Of a stretch of 64,000 nt of DNA, positions 1-9,720 are shown piece after piece. The notes below the pieces were generated by a model. The model searched no databases, was not told where the DNA came from, and worked only from the letters and a program-made list of their open reading frames with translations. The stretch's first letter is position 1. Every line of letters begins with the position of its first letter. The translations under genes and the position numbers were made by a program. This stretch comes from Limnohabitans parvus II-B4 (GTDB taxonomy: Bacteria; Pseudomonadota; Gammaproteobacteria; Burkholderiales; Burkholderiaceae_C): positions 284,588 to 348,587 of the forward strand of contig NZ_NESN01000005.1 of NCBI RefSeq assembly GCF_003063455.1, written 5' to 3'.

Positions 1-576
1 CTGGCCAACCTGAAAGAGGGCGATCAGGTGCTGGACATCGCGGGCGGTACAGGCGATTTGTCGATGGCATTTGCCAAAAAAGTGGGCCCCACAGGTCGCG
101 TGGTGCACACCGACATCAACGAAGCCATGCTGTCCACTGGGCGTGACCGCTTGGTGGACCACGGCCTGGCGCTGCCCACCCTGGTGTGCGATGCCGAAAA
201 ACTGCCTTTCCCTGACAACCATTTCAACGTGGTCAGTGTGGCCTTTGGTTTGCGCAACATGACACACAAGGATGTGGCGCTCAAAGAGATGTGCCGCGTG
301 CTCAAGCCGGGTGGCAAATTGTTGGTGCTGGAGTTTTCCAAAGTGGCCAAGCCGCTGGAGAAGGTCTACGACTGGTACAGCTTCAAGATCTTGCCGCACA
401 TGGGCAAGCTGGTGGCGGGGGACGCCGACAGCTATCGCTACCTGGCCGAATCCATCCGCATGCACCCGGGCCAGGAAGAGCTGAAAACCCTTATGAAAAA
501 TGCAGGATTTGGCCATGTGGACTTTCACAACTTGTCGGCTGGGGTGGTAGCCTTGCATATGGGTATCAAATGTTGA
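1..576 (+). CDS. ubiE: UbiE C-methyltransferase, 5' end missing
   Basis: SAM-dependent C-methyltransferase of ubiquinone biosynthesis (also menaquinone in species that make it). The reading frame is open from the first base, so the N-terminus lies outside the window and about 191 codons remain of a family of about 245 residues. Visible are the SAM-binding motif I ([11 protein letters not shown]), the acidic DINEAML loop, the family-specific [10 protein letters not shown] segment and a [12 protein letters not shown] strand. It ends in HMGIKC, a usual UbiE ending. It is followed by a Tim44-like gene and then ubiJ and ubiB, so this end of the window is a quinone-biosynthesis neighbourhood. Confidence 0.95.
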   Translation: MANLKEGDQVLDIAGGTGDLSMAFAKKVGPTGRVVHTDINEAMLSTGRDRLVDHGLALPTLVCDAEKLPFPDNHFNVVSVAFGLRNMTHKDVALKEMCRVLKPGGKLLVLEFSKVAKPLEKVYDWYSFKILPHMGKLVAGDADSYRYLAESIRMHPGQEELKTLMKNAGFGHVDFHNLSAGVVALHMGIKC

Positions 577-616
577 TGCCCAACTGATCAATTTTTGGAC
601 CGAAGTTGGAGACACC

Positions 617-1597
617 ATGAACAAGTTGATGACACTGATGCTCGCAGGCGTGTTGGCCCTGGGCAGCCTCAATGCCGAAGCCGCCCGCCGTATGGGCGGT
701 GGCAAGTCGATTGGTCAGCAATCGGGTCAGGTCACCAAGCGAGAGGCAGCAGCGCCCGCCGCGCCTGCCCAGAATGCGGCAGCCACCAATGCCGCCAAAC
801 CCGCTGCTGCGCCAGCCGCCGCTGCACCCAAGAAACCTTGGGGTGCCATGCTGGGTGGTTTGGCCGCAGGTTTGGGTCTGGCCTGGCTGGCCAACTCCTT
901 GGGCATGGGCGGCGCCTTTGGCAACGTCCTGATGGCTTTGTTGATCGGTGTGGCTGTGATGGCCGTGATTGGCGTGTTCATGCGCTCGCGGCGCAATGCG
1001 GCATCGGGCAACCAGGGTGGTTTTGCTTACCAAGGTGCCGGTGCATCTGCCGATCAGCCTGCGTCTTTCAAGCAATACAACCCCGAAAAAGTCGGCAATG
1101 ATGCTTCTGCCCGCCCATGGGAATCCCAAAACACCCGTTTTGACAGCTCGGGTGTCGAGGCCAGCAGTGGCTCCATGATCGGCTCCGCTTTGGAGGGCAG
1201 CCAGACCTGGGGCATTCCTGCCGGTTTTGACGTGGACAGCTTCGTGACAGCAGCCAAGCGCAATTTTGTGACTTTGCAAGACGCTTGGGACCGTTCGGAT
1301 ATTTCCACACTGCGCTCCATGATGACCGACACCATGGTGTCAGAGATCCGCAGCCAGCTGGCCGAACGCGAAAGCCAGTTCCCCGGTCAGCCCAACAAGA
1401 CTGAAGTGGTCATGCTGGAAGCCCAACTGCTGGGCATCGAAGAGCAGGCCGATGCTTATTTGGCCAGCGTCGAGTTCAACGGCATGATCCGCGAAGACGC
1501 TTCGGCAGGTCCCAGCTCCTTCCGCGAAGTCTGGAACATGACCAAATCCAAGCAAGGCGGCGGCTGGTTGGTGGCTGGCGTGCAAGCGCTGCAATAA
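617..1597 (+). CDS. Tim44-like domain protein
   Basis: Membrane-associated protein of 326 residues with a Tim44-like C-terminal domain. The first 22 residues look like a signal peptide ending in a run of alanines. Next come an Ala/Pro-rich low-complexity stretch (about residues 40-75), two hydrophobic segments (about 78-95 and 98-118) and a linker. The C-terminal 120 residues (DVDSFVTAAKRNFVTLQDAW onward) match the Tim44/MBA1 fold found in many proteobacterial proteins of unsettled function. A GGAGA-like ribosome site precedes the ATG. Betaproteobacterial homologues sit between ubiE and ubiJ as here. The role is unknown; protein translocation is only implied by the domain name. Confidence 0.85.
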   Translation: MNKLMTLMLAGVLALGSLNAEAARRMGGGKSIGQQSGQVTKREAAAPAAPAQNAAATNAAKPAAAPAAAAPKKPWGAMLGGLAAGLGLAWLANSLGMGGAFGNVLMALLIGVAVMAVIGVFMRSRRNAASGNQGGFAYQGAGASADQPASFKQYNPEKVGNDASARPWESQNTRFDSSGVEASSGSMIGSALEGSQTWGIPAGFDVDSFVTAAKRNFVTLQDAWDRSDISTLRSMMTDTMVSEIRSQLAERESQFPGQPNKTEVVMLEAQLLGIEEQADAYLASVEFNGMIREDASAGPSSFREVWNMTKSKQGGGWLVAGVQALQ

Positions 1598-1643
1598 AGC
1601 CTGGCCCCGGATGGGGCTCCGCTTTCGGGAATAATCGGGGACT

Positions 1644-2201
1644 ATGGCAACACAGTCCCCTTTTTCTTGGGCCGCTCAGGCGCTGCCCGACATGGTCAAC
1701 CAAATGGCCGCGAATTTTCAGCCCCCAGCCTGGGTGGTCGACGAGTCGGTCAACCGCCTTGTCCTCTTCCTGAACCATGTGCTGATGAGTGAGCCCGAGG
1801 CCATGGCCCGTTTGGCCCGGCAAAAAGGCCAGCGCATCGAGCTGGTCTGGGACCGCATGCAACTCCAGCTCACACCCACCCCGGCGGGCTTGTTGGAGCG
1901 GGGTCGTTTTGACGGCTTTGATCTGCGCCTGTCGGTGACCGAAGAGTCGCCTGTGTCCTTGGTCTCGGCCTTGGCCAAGGGTGACAAGCCCAAGGTGCGC
2001 ATCGAAGGCGATGTGCAATTGGCCGCCGAGGTCAATTGGTTGATCGACCATGTCCGTTGGGACGCTGAAGAAGACCTGGCCCGCTTGATCGGTGATGCAC
2101 CGGCCCACACGCTGGCCCAAGCTGCCCGCAAAGCCATGGAAGCCCTGCGCGGTTTTGTGGCCCAGCGTGCACCTGGCACGTCGGTGGGTACCGCAGCATG
2201 A
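1644..2201 (+). CDS. ubiJ: UbiJ, ubiquinone biosynthesis accessory factor (SCP2 domain)
   Basis: Non-catalytic lipid-binding accessory factor of the soluble Ubi complex, which holds polyprenyl intermediates for the hydroxylases and UbiE. The product is 185 residues, close to the family size of about 200. The N-terminal half has the SCP2-like sterol-carrier pattern ([20 protein letters not shown]) and the end contains the UbiJ-type helix [18 protein letters not shown]. Its stop codon overlaps the start of ubiB in ATGA, so the two are translationally coupled. The E. coli order ubiE-ubiJ-ubiB is kept apart from the inserted Tim44 gene. Confidence 0.9.
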   Translation: MATQSPFSWAAQALPDMVNQMAANFQPPAWVVDESVNRLVLFLNHVLMSEPEAMARLARQKGQRIELVWDRMQLQLTPTPAGLLERGRFDGFDLRLSVTEESPVSLVSALAKGDKPKVRIEGDVQLAAEVNWLIDHVRWDAEEDLARLIGDAPAHTLAQAARKAMEALRGFVAQRAPGTSVGTAA

Positions 2202-3763
2202 GCCGCATCGGTCGCGGCGCGTTCATCGTCTTTATTGTCCTGCGCTACGGCCTGGACGAGTTGGTGCTTTCGAGCTTTCAAAAACCCTGGATTCGCCTGC
2301 TTGCCCGCATTTTGTCGGTGGGCCGTGACCTGAGGTCTCCCCGTGCCGTGCGTTTGCGCGAGGCGTTGGAGCGCTTGGGACCGATTTTTGTGAAGTTTGG
2401 CCAGGTGTTGTCCACCCGGCGCGACCTGCTGCCGCTCGACATTGCTGAAGAGTTGGCCAAATTGCAAGACCGTGTGCCACCGTTTGCCTCGGACATTGCC
2501 GTGGCCACCATTGAGCGGGCGTTTCGCAAGCCGGTAGACGACATTTTTGAAAGCTTTGAGCGCCAGCCCGTGGCCAGTGCCTCGATCGCGCAGGTGCACT
2601 TTGCCACCTTGCGCAGCAAATCGGGCGCGCTGCGCGAAGTGGCCGTGAAGGTGTTGCGCCCTGGCATGCTGCCCGTGATTCAAAAAGACCTGAGCCTGAT
2701 GCGCATGATGGCGGGTTGGGTTGAAAACCTGAGCGCCGACGGCAAACGGCTCAAGCCCCGTGAAGTGGTGGCGGAATTCGACAAATACCTGAATGACGAG
2801 CTGGACCTGGTGCGCGAAGCGTCGAATGCAGCGCAGTTGCGTCGCAACATGCAGGGCTTGGATCTGGTGCTGATTCCCGAGATGATCTGGGACTTTTGTC
2901 AGCCCGAGGTGATTGTGATGGAGCGCATGCACGGCGTGCCGATCAGCCAGGTTGATCGCTTGCGCGAAGCCGGGGTCGACATCCCCAAGCTGGCGCGCGA
3001 TGGTGTGACGCTGTTTTTCACGCAGGTGTTCCGCGATGGTTTTTTCCATGCCGACATGCATCCGGGCAACATCCAGGTCAGCCTGGCCCCCGAGACATTT
3101 GGCCGTTACATCTCGCTGGACTTCGGCATCGTGGGCACCCTCACCGAATACGACAAAGAGTATTTGGCGCAAAATTTCACGGCTTTTTTCCGCCGCGACT
3201 ACAAGCGCGTGGCCGAGCTGCACATTGAATCTGGCTGGGTGCCCGCAGACACCCGTGTGGATGAGTTGGAGTCGGCCATTCGTGCGGTCTGCGAACCGTA
3301 CTTTGACCGCCCCTTGAAAGAAATTTCGCTGGGCATGGTGCTGATGCGCCTGTTCCAGACCTCGCGGCGCTTTCAGGTCGAGATCCAGCCTCAGCTGGTC
3401 TTGCTGCAAAAAACCCTGCTCAACATCGAAGGCCTGGGCCGCCAGCTCGACCCCGAGTTGGACTTGTGGAGCACCGCCAAGCCCTTCCTTGAAAAATGGA
3501 TGCTGGACCAAATTGGCCCTAAAAAGTTGCTGGAGCAACTGAAGGACCAAGCACCTCATTACGCCAAGTTGTTGCCTCAGCTGCCGCGTCTGTTGCACGA
3601 GTACCTCAAGCAACCGCAACCCAGCGAGCATCGTCAGATCGCGCAATTGCTGGCCGAGCAAAGACGCACCAACAACCGGCTGCAAATTTTGCTTTATGTG
3701 GGCATCGGATTTGTCCTGAGCCTGCTGGCTTTGCAGGTCTGGTCGCACATGCAGCTGTATTGA
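2198..3763 (+). CDS. ubiB: UbiB, ABC1/ADCK-family atypical kinase-like protein
   Basis: Membrane-bound ATPase of the ABC1/COQ8 family required for ubiquinone biosynthesis, thought to extract or present lipid intermediates. It has 521 residues, near the E. coli size of 546. The diagnostic KxGQ motif ([16 protein letters not shown], about residues 63-78) is present. So are the alanine loop ASIAQVHFA, the lysine strand VAVKVLRPG, the catalytic-loop analogue HADMHPGN and the metal-binding LDFGIVG. One to two transmembrane helices close the protein ([19 protein letters not shown]). The ATG overlaps the ubiJ stop. Confidence 0.97.
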   Translation: MSRIGRGAFIVFIVLRYGLDELVLSSFQKPWIRLLARILSVGRDLRSPRAVRLREALERLGPIFVKFGQVLSTRRDLLPLDIAEELAKLQDRVPPFASDIAVATIERAFRKPVDDIFESFERQPVASASIAQVHFATLRSKSGALREVAVKVLRPGMLPVIQKDLSLMRMMAGWVENLSADGKRLKPREVVAEFDKYLNDELDLVREASNAAQLRRNMQGLDLVLIPEMIWDFCQPEVIVMERMHGVPISQVDRLREAGVDIPKLARDGVTLFFTQVFRDGFFHADMHPGNIQVSLAPETFGRYISLDFGIVGTLTEYDKEYLAQNFTAFFRRDYKRVAELHIESGWVPADTRVDELESAIRAVCEPYFDRPLKEISLGMVLMRLFQTSRRFQVEIQPQLVLLQKTLLNIEGLGRQLDPELDLWSTAKPFLEKWMLDQIGPKKLLEQLKDQAPHYAKLLPQLPRLLHEYLKQPQPSEHRQIAQLLAEQRRTNNRLQILLYVGIGFVLSLLALQVWSHMQLY

Positions 3764-3801
3764 TTCCCCGCTTTTTTAAAAAATAAACAGGAGACATTGT
3801 C

Positions 3802-5247
3802 ATGTTGCTGACTCTCGTGATCGCCTACCTGCTGGTGACCATCGCGATTGGCCTGGTGGCTGCCAAGCGCGTTAAAAACACCGCCGACTTCGCCATCGCC
3901 GGAAGGCATTTGCCTTTGGCCATGATCGTGACCACCACGTTCGCGACCTGGTTCGGCTCCGAGACGGTGCTGGGCATTCCGGCCAAATTCGTCAACAGCG
4001 GCTTGAATGGTGTGGTCGAAGACTCTTTTGGTGCGGGCAGTTGCTTGATCCTGGTGGGGCTCTTTTTTGCGGCCAAGCTCTACCGCATGACCTTGCTGAC
4101 CATCAGCGATTACTTCCGTGAACGCTATGGCCGCAGTGTCGAGGTCATTTGCTCCGTCATCATCATGGTCAGTTACCTGGGCTGGGTGTCTGCTCAGGTC
4201 ACGGCTTTGGGGCTGGTGTTCAATTTGCTGTCCGATGGGGTCATCAGCATGCCCTTGGGCATGGTGATTGGCGTGTTTTCCATCTTGGCCTACACCTTGT
4301 TCGGTGGCATGTGGTCGGTGGCCATCACCGATTTCATCCAGATGATCATTTTGGTGGTCGGTTTGGCGGTGCTGGCGGTGTTTGCCGGCAACCAGGCTGG
4401 TGGTGCAGACAAAGTGCTGGCACTGGCCGTGAGCCAGGACATGTTCAAGTTCTGGCCCGAGCCGAATTTCAAAGACATTCTTTTCTTTTTTGCCGGGGCC
4501 ATCACCATCATGCTGGGCTCCATTCCTCAGCAAGACGTGTTTCAACGCGTCATGTCGGCCAACAGCGAGTACGCAGCCACCCGAGGCCCGGTGATTGGCG
4601 GCGTCTTCTACATCCTGTTTGCCTTTGTGCCCATGTTTCTGGTGGTCAGTGCCATGATCATCATGCCCGAGCAAGCGGCGACGCTGATCAAGGACGACCC
4701 CCAGAAAGTCTTGCCCGTCCTGGTCATGACCCAGATGCCTTTCATCATGCAGGTGCTGTTTTTCGGCGCCTTGCTGTCGGCCATCAAATCCTGCGCATCG
4801 GCCACTTTGCTGGCCCCCAGCGTCACGTTCACGGAGAACATCTGGCGCCAGTTTTTTCCACACCAAAGCGACAAACAAGAGCTCAAGGCCATGCGGGTGA
4901 CCGTGTTGGTGTTCAGCATCTTGGTTCTGGGCTATGCCATTGCCATGCAGGGCACTTCGATTTACGAAATGGTCTCCGGGGCTTACCAGGTCACCCTGGT
5001 GGGCGCGTTTGTGCCTCTGGCCTTCGGGCTTTATTGGAAAAAAGCCACCACCCAGGGGGCCTTGTTGGCGATTGTTTTGGGCTTGATCACCTGGCTGGTG
5101 TTCATGTTGACGCCTGCCGGAGAGCAGTTCCCGGCCCAATTGGCGGGGGTGTTGGCCAGTTTGACCGGCATGGTGTTAGGCTCATTGGGCCGGCAGGCCA
5201 TTCGCAACCAGCATGGCTCGCACCACAAAGTGGTCGGCCTGGCCTGA
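3802..5247 (+). CDS. Sodium:solute symporter family transporter
   Basis: Inner-membrane Na+-coupled symporter of the SSS family, 481 residues with about 13 hydrophobic segments. The region around residues 20-75 (VKNTADFAIAGRHLP, then TWFGSETVLGIPA) is the characteristic start of SSS proteins. The SIPQQDVFQRVMSA stretch near residue 240 matches the family signature. The substrate cannot be read from sequence; pantothenate, proline or organic acid carriers are all in the family. A clear AGGAGA ribosome site precedes the ATG. It stands alone between ubiB and the fmdB gene. Confidence 0.9.
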   Translation: MLLTLVIAYLLVTIAIGLVAAKRVKNTADFAIAGRHLPLAMIVTTTFATWFGSETVLGIPAKFVNSGLNGVVEDSFGAGSCLILVGLFFAAKLYRMTLLTISDYFRERYGRSVEVICSVIIMVSYLGWVSAQVTALGLVFNLLSDGVISMPLGMVIGVFSILAYTLFGGMWSVAITDFIQMIILVVGLAVLAVFAGNQAGGADKVLALAVSQDMFKFWPEPNFKDILFFFAGAITIMLGSIPQQDVFQRVMSANSEYAATRGPVIGGVFYILFAFVPMFLVVSAMIIMPEQAATLIKDDPQKVLPVLVMTQMPFIMQVLFFGALLSAIKSCASATLLAPSVTFTENIWRQFFPHQSDKQELKAMRVTVLVFSILVLGYAIAMQGTSIYEMVSGAYQVTLVGAFVPLAFGLYWKKATTQGALLAIVLGLITWLVFMLTPAGEQFPAQLAGVLASLTGMVLGSLGRQAIRNQHGSHHKVVGLA

Positions 5248-5288
5248 GCGGCCGTCAAGGCAGGGGGCTTGAAGCGGTGGCCCCCGCC

Positions 5289-5294
5289 TATAAT
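5289..5294 (+). promoter_or_regulatory. Candidate -10 box upstream of the fmdB-DUF502-aspS run
   Basis: A perfect TATAAT lies 40 bases before the fmdB start codon. The best -35 at 17 bases is GGCTTG, which is weak, so a sigma-70 promoter is likely but not certain. It would drive fmdB, DUF502 and possibly aspS. Confidence 0.45.
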
Positions 5295-5333
5295 TGAGGG
5301 TTTTGTGTTTCCAACCTGAAAAGAGCCCTCTTC

Positions 5334-5666
5334 ATGCCCATTTACGCCTACAAGTGCGACGCCTGCGGCCATGCTAAGGATGTGCTGCAAAAAATGTCCG
5401 ATGCCCCGCTGACCGAATGCCCCGCCTGCGGTGCGCCCAAGTTCAGCAAACAACTGACAGCCCCTGGTTTTCAGCTCAAGGGCACAGGCTGGTATGCGAC
5501 CGATTTCAAGGGCGGTGGTGCCGCCAGCGCCCCCGCATCCACGGCAGCGGCCTCTGATGCCGCAGCACCAGCCACATCTGACGCCCCAAGCGCCAGTGCA
5601 GGTGCTGCCGAGTCCAGCGCACCCGCCGCCGCTGGTGGCTGTGCGCCGTCTTGCGCCTGCCATTGA
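5334..5666 (+). CDS. FmdB-family zinc ribbon protein
   Basis: Small zinc-ribbon protein of the FmdB/CxxC_CxxC_SSSS family, named after a putative regulator of formamidase in Methylophilus. Two CxxC knuckles are visible (CDAC at residues 8-11 and CPAC further on), followed by the conserved FQLKGTGWYATDFKG. The C-terminal half is an Ala/Ser/Pro-rich tail ending in a small cysteine group (GGCAPSCACH). The function is unknown. In Burkholderiales it commonly precedes the DUF502 gene and aspS, as it does here. Confidence 0.9.
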   Translation: MPIYAYKCDACGHAKDVLQKMSDAPLTECPACGAPKFSKQLTAPGFQLKGTGWYATDFKGGGAASAPASTAAASDAAAPATSDAPSASAGAAESSAPAAAGGCAPSCACH

Positions 5667-5690
5667 CCTGTCCACCTTGATCGTTCCCTC

Positions 5691-6362
5691 ATGAAACAAC
5701 GCAGCTTCAAACAGTATTTCATCACCGGTCTCCTGGTGTGGCTGCCCATGGGCATCACGGTTTGGGTGCTGAATTGGTTGGTGGGCTTGCTGGACGGCAT
5801 TTTTCTGGCCGTGCTGCTGGCTGCCGACACCCTGATTCCCGGCATGCACAAGGTGGCCGAACTCCTGCGCGGAGTGCCTGGCCTCGGCGTGATGTTGGTG
5901 GCCTTGGTGATTTTTGCCACCGGCGTGTTTGTGGCCAACATGTTTGGTCAATGGTGGCTGCGCCAGTGGGACAGCCTGATGAACCGCATCCCGGTGGTGC
6001 GCAGCATCTACACCAGCGTCAAGCAGGTGGCCGACACCCTGTTTTCGGGCAGCGGCAATGCTTTTTCCAAGGCCTTGCTGGTGCAGTACCCGCGTCAAGG
6101 TTCATGGACCATTGCCTTTTTGACCGGCACGCCCGGCGGTGAGGTGGCCAAACACCTCGGCCAGCCCATGGTCAGTGTCTATGTGCCCACCACACCCAAC
6201 CCGACTTCGGGCTTCTTTTTGATGATGCCTAAAGCCGATGTGATCGAACTCGAGATGAGCGTTGACGATGCACTCAAATACATCATCTCCATGGGGGTCG
6301 TGGTTCCAGTCGGACCCGATGCCTTGCCTGTCGTCCCGGCCGCCACCCAGCCGTCTTTGTGA
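5691..6362 (+). CDS. DUF502 membrane protein
   Basis: Protein of 223 residues with two N-terminal transmembrane helices (about 13-40 and 60-85) and a soluble remainder. The DUF502 landmarks are present: LLVWLPMGITVWVLNWLVG, NRIPVVRSIYTSVKQV and VSVYVPTTPNPTSGFFLMMPK. No biochemical function is established for the bacterial family; plant homologues are the COV proteins. It starts 24 bases after fmdB and runs into aspS, probably in one transcript. Confidence 0.9.
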   Translation: MKQRSFKQYFITGLLVWLPMGITVWVLNWLVGLLDGIFLAVLLAADTLIPGMHKVAELLRGVPGLGVMLVALVIFATGVFVANMFGQWWLRQWDSLMNRIPVVRSIYTSVKQVADTLFSGSGNAFSKALLVQYPRQGSWTIAFLTGTPGGEVAKHLGQPMVSVYVPTTPNPTSGFFLMMPKADVIELEMSVDDALKYIISMGVVVPVGPDALPVVPAATQPSL

Positions 6363-6428
6363 GTTGATCGGTTCATTGCCCTTTAGCTTGCACGCCAAAC
6401 GATTTCAGAATTAAGAAAGTCCAACAAC

Positions 6429-8243
6429 ATGTCCATGCGTTCCCACTATTGCGGTCTGGTGACCGAAGCCCTGTCTGGCCAAACCGTGAGCTTGTGCGGT
6501 TGGGTCAACCGTCGCCGTGACCACGGCGGCGTGATCTTTATCGACCTGCGTGACCGCGAAGGCTATGTGCAGGTGGTGTGTGATCCTGACCGCCCCGAGA
6601 TGTTCAAAGTGGCCGAAGACGTGCGCAACGAGTTTTGCGTGCAGATCAAAGGCGTGGTGCGTGCCCGCCCCGACGGCACCACCAACGACAACATGAAAAG
6701 CGGCAAGATCGAAGTGCTGTGCCACGAGCTGATCGTGCTCAATGCCTCGGTGACGCCCCCTTTCCAGATCGACGAAGAAAACCTGTCCGAGACGACCCGC
6801 CTCACGCACCGCGTGCTGGACCTGCGCCGTCCGTACATGCAAAACAACCTGATGCTGCGCTACAAAGTGTCGATGGAAGTGCGCAAGTACTTGGATGAGA
6901 ACGGTTTCATCGACATCGAAACGCCCATGCTGACCAAGAGCACACCCGAAGGTGCGCGCGACTACCTGGTGCCCAGCCGCGTGCACGACGGTCAGTTCTT
7001 TGCGCTGCCCCAGTCGCCCCAGCTGTTCAAGCAGCTGCTCATGGTGGCAGGCTATGACCGCTACTACCAAATCACCAAGTGCTTCCGTGACGAAGACCTG
7101 CGCGCTGACCGCCAGCCTGAATTCACCCAGATCGATATCGAAACATCGTTCCTGACCGAAGAAGAAATCCGCGACATGTTCCAAAGCATGATCAAGCGCG
7201 TGTTCCAGAAAACCATCGGTGTCGACCTCGGCGAGTTCCCGGTCATGACCTACCAGGACGCCATGCACATCTACGGCTCCGACAAGCCCGATCTGCGCGT
7301 GAAGCTGCAGTTCACCGAAGTGACCGACGTCATGGGCGATGTGGACTTCAAGGTGTTCTCGGGTGCCGCCAACATGAAAGGCGGCCGCGTGGTCGCTCTG
7401 CGCGTGCCCAACGGCTCGGTCGAAGGCGGCGGCATCAGCCGTGGCGAGATCGACGCTTATACCGAGTTCGTCAAAATCTACGGCGCCAAGGGCTTGGCCT
7501 ACATCCGCGTCAACGACCTGTCCAAAGGTCGCGATGGTTTGCAGTCGCCCATCGTCAAGAACATCCACGACGCGGCTTTGACAGCAGTGCTGGAGCGCTC
7601 GGGTGCTCAAAACGGCGACCTGATCTTCTTCGGTGCCGACAAAGAAAAAATCGTCAACGACGCCATCGGTGCTTTGCGCATCAAGATCGGTCACAGCGAA
7701 TTCGGCAAGAAAAACGGCCTGTTTGAAGACCGTTGGGCCCCGATGTGGGTGGTGGACTTCCCGATGTTCGAATACGACGATGAAAACCAGCGCTACACCG
7801 CTGTGCACCACCCCTTCACCGCGCCTAAAGACGGTCACGAAGACTGGATGGTCACCGCCCCTGAGAAGTGCATCTCCAAAGGCTACGACATGGTCTTGAA
7901 CGGTTGGGAAATGGGCGGCGGCTCAGTCCGTATCCACCGCGCCGACGTGCAGCAAAAAGTATTTGACGCTTTGAAGATCACACCCGAAGAAGCCCAACTC
8001 AAGTTCGGCTTCCTGCTCGACGCCCTGCAATACGGCGCGCCTCCGCACGGCGGCCTGGCCTTCGGTCTGGACCGCATCGTCACGCTGATGACCGGCGCCG
8101 AGTCGATCCGCGACGTGATCGCCTTCCCCAAAACCCAACGCGCTCAGTGCTTGCTCACCCAAGCCCCAAGCCCTGTTGACGAGAAGCAATTGCGCGAACT
8201 GCACATCCGCTTGCGCAATCTGGATGCTGCCAAGGCTGCTTAA
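6429..8243 (+). CDS. aspS: Aspartyl-tRNA synthetase
   Basis: Class II aminoacyl-tRNA synthetase charging tRNA-Asp, in the cytoplasm. Its 604 residues match the bacterial AspRS type. The N-terminal OB-fold anticodon-binding domain ([22 protein letters not shown]) is followed by class II motif 2 ([19 protein letters not shown]) and the bacterial GAD insertion. Motif 3 near the end reads [11 protein letters not shown]. Many Burkholderiales enzymes of this type are non-discriminating and also charge tRNA-Asn; that cannot be decided here. A strong hairpin terminator follows. Confidence 0.98.
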   Translation: MSMRSHYCGLVTEALSGQTVSLCGWVNRRRDHGGVIFIDLRDREGYVQVVCDPDRPEMFKVAEDVRNEFCVQIKGVVRARPDGTTNDNMKSGKIEVLCHELIVLNASVTPPFQIDEENLSETTRLTHRVLDLRRPYMQNNLMLRYKVSMEVRKYLDENGFIDIETPMLTKSTPEGARDYLVPSRVHDGQFFALPQSPQLFKQLLMVAGYDRYYQITKCFRDEDLRADRQPEFTQIDIETSFLTEEEIRDMFQSMIKRVFQKTIGVDLGEFPVMTYQDAMHIYGSDKPDLRVKLQFTEVTDVMGDVDFKVFSGAANMKGGRVVALRVPNGSVEGGGISRGEIDAYTEFVKIYGAKGLAYIRVNDLSKGRDGLQSPIVKNIHDAALTAVLERSGAQNGDLIFFGADKEKIVNDAIGALRIKIGHSEFGKKNGLFEDRWAPMWVVDFPMFEYDDENQRYTAVHHPFTAPKDGHEDWMVTAPEKCISKGYDMVLNGWEMGGGSVRIHRADVQQKVFDALKITPEEAQLKFGFLLDALQYGAPPHGGLAFGLDRIVTLMTGAESIRDVIAFPKTQRAQCLLTQAPSPVDEKQLRELHIRLRNLDAAKAA

Positions 8244-8260
8244 CCAGCGCTGAACCTGCA

Positions 8261-8296
8261 AAACGACAACGCCACCCTCGGGTGGCGTTGTCGTTT
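8261..8296 (+). terminator. Hairpin terminator after aspS
   Basis: A 16-bp perfect stem (AAACGACAACGCCACC with its complement) around a CTCG tetraloop, with TTT within the 3' arm. It lies 18 bases after the aspS stop. The A/T-rich ends make it potentially bidirectional. Confidence 0.85.
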
Positions 8297-8381
8297 GTGG
8301 ATCAGATGTGGCGGCCTTCGTCGTCACAAACCGGAAGTCGGCGCAAACGCCTTGCGGGTGTGACCGTTGTGGAACGCCCAC

Positions 8382-8412
8382 AAAAAAAGCTTCAAAACCG
8401 AAGTCTTGAAGC
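8382..8412 (-). terminator. Rho-independent terminator for the RNA-binding protein gene
   Basis: Read on the minus strand, a GCTTCAA/TTGAAGC stem with a 10-base loop is followed directly by seven T residues. It lies 79 bases past the stop codon of the glycine-rich RNA-binding protein. A second small stem (CAACGGC/GCCGTTG) at 8457-8476 lies between the stop and this terminator. Confidence 0.8.
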
Positions 8413-8490
8413 CTTTGATGTCTGCGCTCAACCGTGAGGCTGAGCCAGGAATTTGACAACGGCATTCAAGCCGTTGAAAGGGTGCAGGGC

Positions 8491-8904
8491 TTAGTAGCCG
8501 CCGCGACCGCCGCCGTAGCCGCCACCGCCGGAGCGATCGCCGCCACCGTAGCCGCCACCACCGGAACGGTCACCGCCGCCGTAGCCGCCGCCACCGGAAC
8601 GGCCACCGCCGTAACCGCCACCACCACCGAAACCACCGGTACGTGGAGGGCGTGCCTCCATCGGACGGGCTTCGTTCACGGTGATGCTACGGCCACCCAA
8701 CGACTGGCCATTCATGCCAGCGATAGCAGCTTGCGCTTCGGCATCGCTGCCCATTTCGACAAAGCCGAAACCTTTAGAACGACCGGTGTCGCGTTCCATC
8801 ATGACTTTGGCGCTGGTGATGGCGCCGAATTCGCCGAAAGCCTGTTGCAGGTCTTCGTCGCGAACGGTGTACGGCAGGTTGCCGACGTAAAGTTTATTGC
8901 CCAT
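8491..8904 (-). CDS. Glycine-rich RRM RNA-binding protein
   Basis: Protein of 137 residues with one N-terminal RNA-recognition motif and a glycine-rich tail. RNP2 is LYVGNL (residues 4-9) and RNP1 is KGFGFVEM (about 46-53). The tail repeats GGGGYGGGDRSG-like units, as in cyanobacterial and plant cold-inducible RBPs. The ATG at 8904 is chosen because RNP2 must be at the N-terminus and a strong GAGGAG lies seven bases before it; the frame is open further upstream but this is not coding. The upstream 166 bases to the preceding gene hold the promoter and a possibly long leader. Bacterial members often bind single-stranded RNA and respond to cold. Confidence 0.92.
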   Translation of the reverse strand: MGNKLYVGNLPYTVRDEDLQQAFGEFGAITSAKVMMERDTGRSKGFGFVEMGSDAEAQAAIAGMNGQSLGGRSITVNEARPMEARPPRTGGFGGGGGYGGGRSGGGGYGGGDRSGGGGYGGGDRSGGGGYGGGRGGY

Positions 8905-9070
8905 GGGGGACTCCTCAGAAATACAAAAAAACAAAGCGATGGGGTCCCGAAAGCACAACAAACTGAAAACTGCCGCCGTAGCGCGCGAAACTGACCGATC
9001 ACCTGACTTGTGCCGTTTTTTATGACGTACACGCACGCATTATGGGGCATAGATCAGCCGGCGGGTATTT

Positions 9071-9679
9071 TTATGCCATTTGCAGCACCGAAGCCCGTGG
9101 CAAATCATCCGGCGCTTCGTAGTCCGCCACGATCCAGGCGCGTCCGGGGGCTTCGGCCGCTTCACGCAGAAAAGCCTTGATCATTTGGATCGAGTTCTGG
9201 TCAAGCGAGACAAAAGGCTGGTCAAGCAAGGTGACGGTGGCGCCCGATGCCAGGGCCGCAATCAGCATCACTTTGCGGCGGCTGCCGGTGGACAGCATGT
9301 ACAGCGGTTTGTGTCGGTGCCTTTCCATGTCCAGTGCTTCGGACAGGTCTTGCAGCAATGCGTTATCCCAATGGGGGCACCGGGTTTGCAGTGGGTCCCA
9401 GCAGGCTTGCACGGTGGTCTGGTCGTGCTCGGCACCTTTCAGGTCGGCCCAAAACACGCCGCCTGGCGGCGTTTGGACGGTTCCACCAAGCGGCTGCAAA
9501 TCGCCCGCCAACAGACGCAACAGGCTGGTTTTGCCGCTGCCTTCGTCGCCGCACACCCAGTGCAAGCCCGCAGACCAAGAAAAATTCAGACTTTGGACGG
9601 CCTTGTGACCCGCAGGTCCCCCACTCAAGTGGTGGGCTTGCAGCAAAAAAGGCGCGAAATGGGCGGGTGAAGACGACAT
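9071..9679 (-). CDS. Degenerate stand-alone ABC ATPase
   Basis: ABC-type nucleotide-binding protein of 202 residues with no transporter domain, most like CcmA-type ATPases. Walker A (GDEGSGKTSLLR, about residues 44-55) is good. The signature is LSTGSRRKV rather than LSGGQ. Walker B reads TVTLLDQPFVSLD, so the catalytic Glu is Gln, and the expected switch histidine is not seen (WIVADYEAP). It may bind ATP without efficient hydrolysis. No permease is adjacent; the neighbours are an RNA-binding protein gene downstream and a divergent nudB. A cytochrome c maturation role is possible but unsupported by context. Confidence 0.75.
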   Translation of the reverse strand: MSSSPAHFAPFLLQAHHLSGGPAGHKAVQSLNFSWSAGLHWVCGDEGSGKTSLLRLLAGDLQPLGGTVQTPPGGVFWADLKGAEHDQTTVQACWDPLQTRCPHWDNALLQDLSEALDMERHRHKPLYMLSTGSRRKVMLIAALASGATVTLLDQPFVSLDQNSIQMIKAFLREAAEAPGRAWIVADYEAPDDLPRASVLQMA

Positions 9680-9720
9680 GGCTCAATCCTAGCAAGACCG
9701 GGGCTGCCTAGAATGCCTGC

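Noticed and set aside
1718..3748. 676-codon open frame opposite ubiJ and ubiB
   Set aside because: Low-complexity His/Gln/Leu product, no domain, and full overlap with conserved genes on the other strand.
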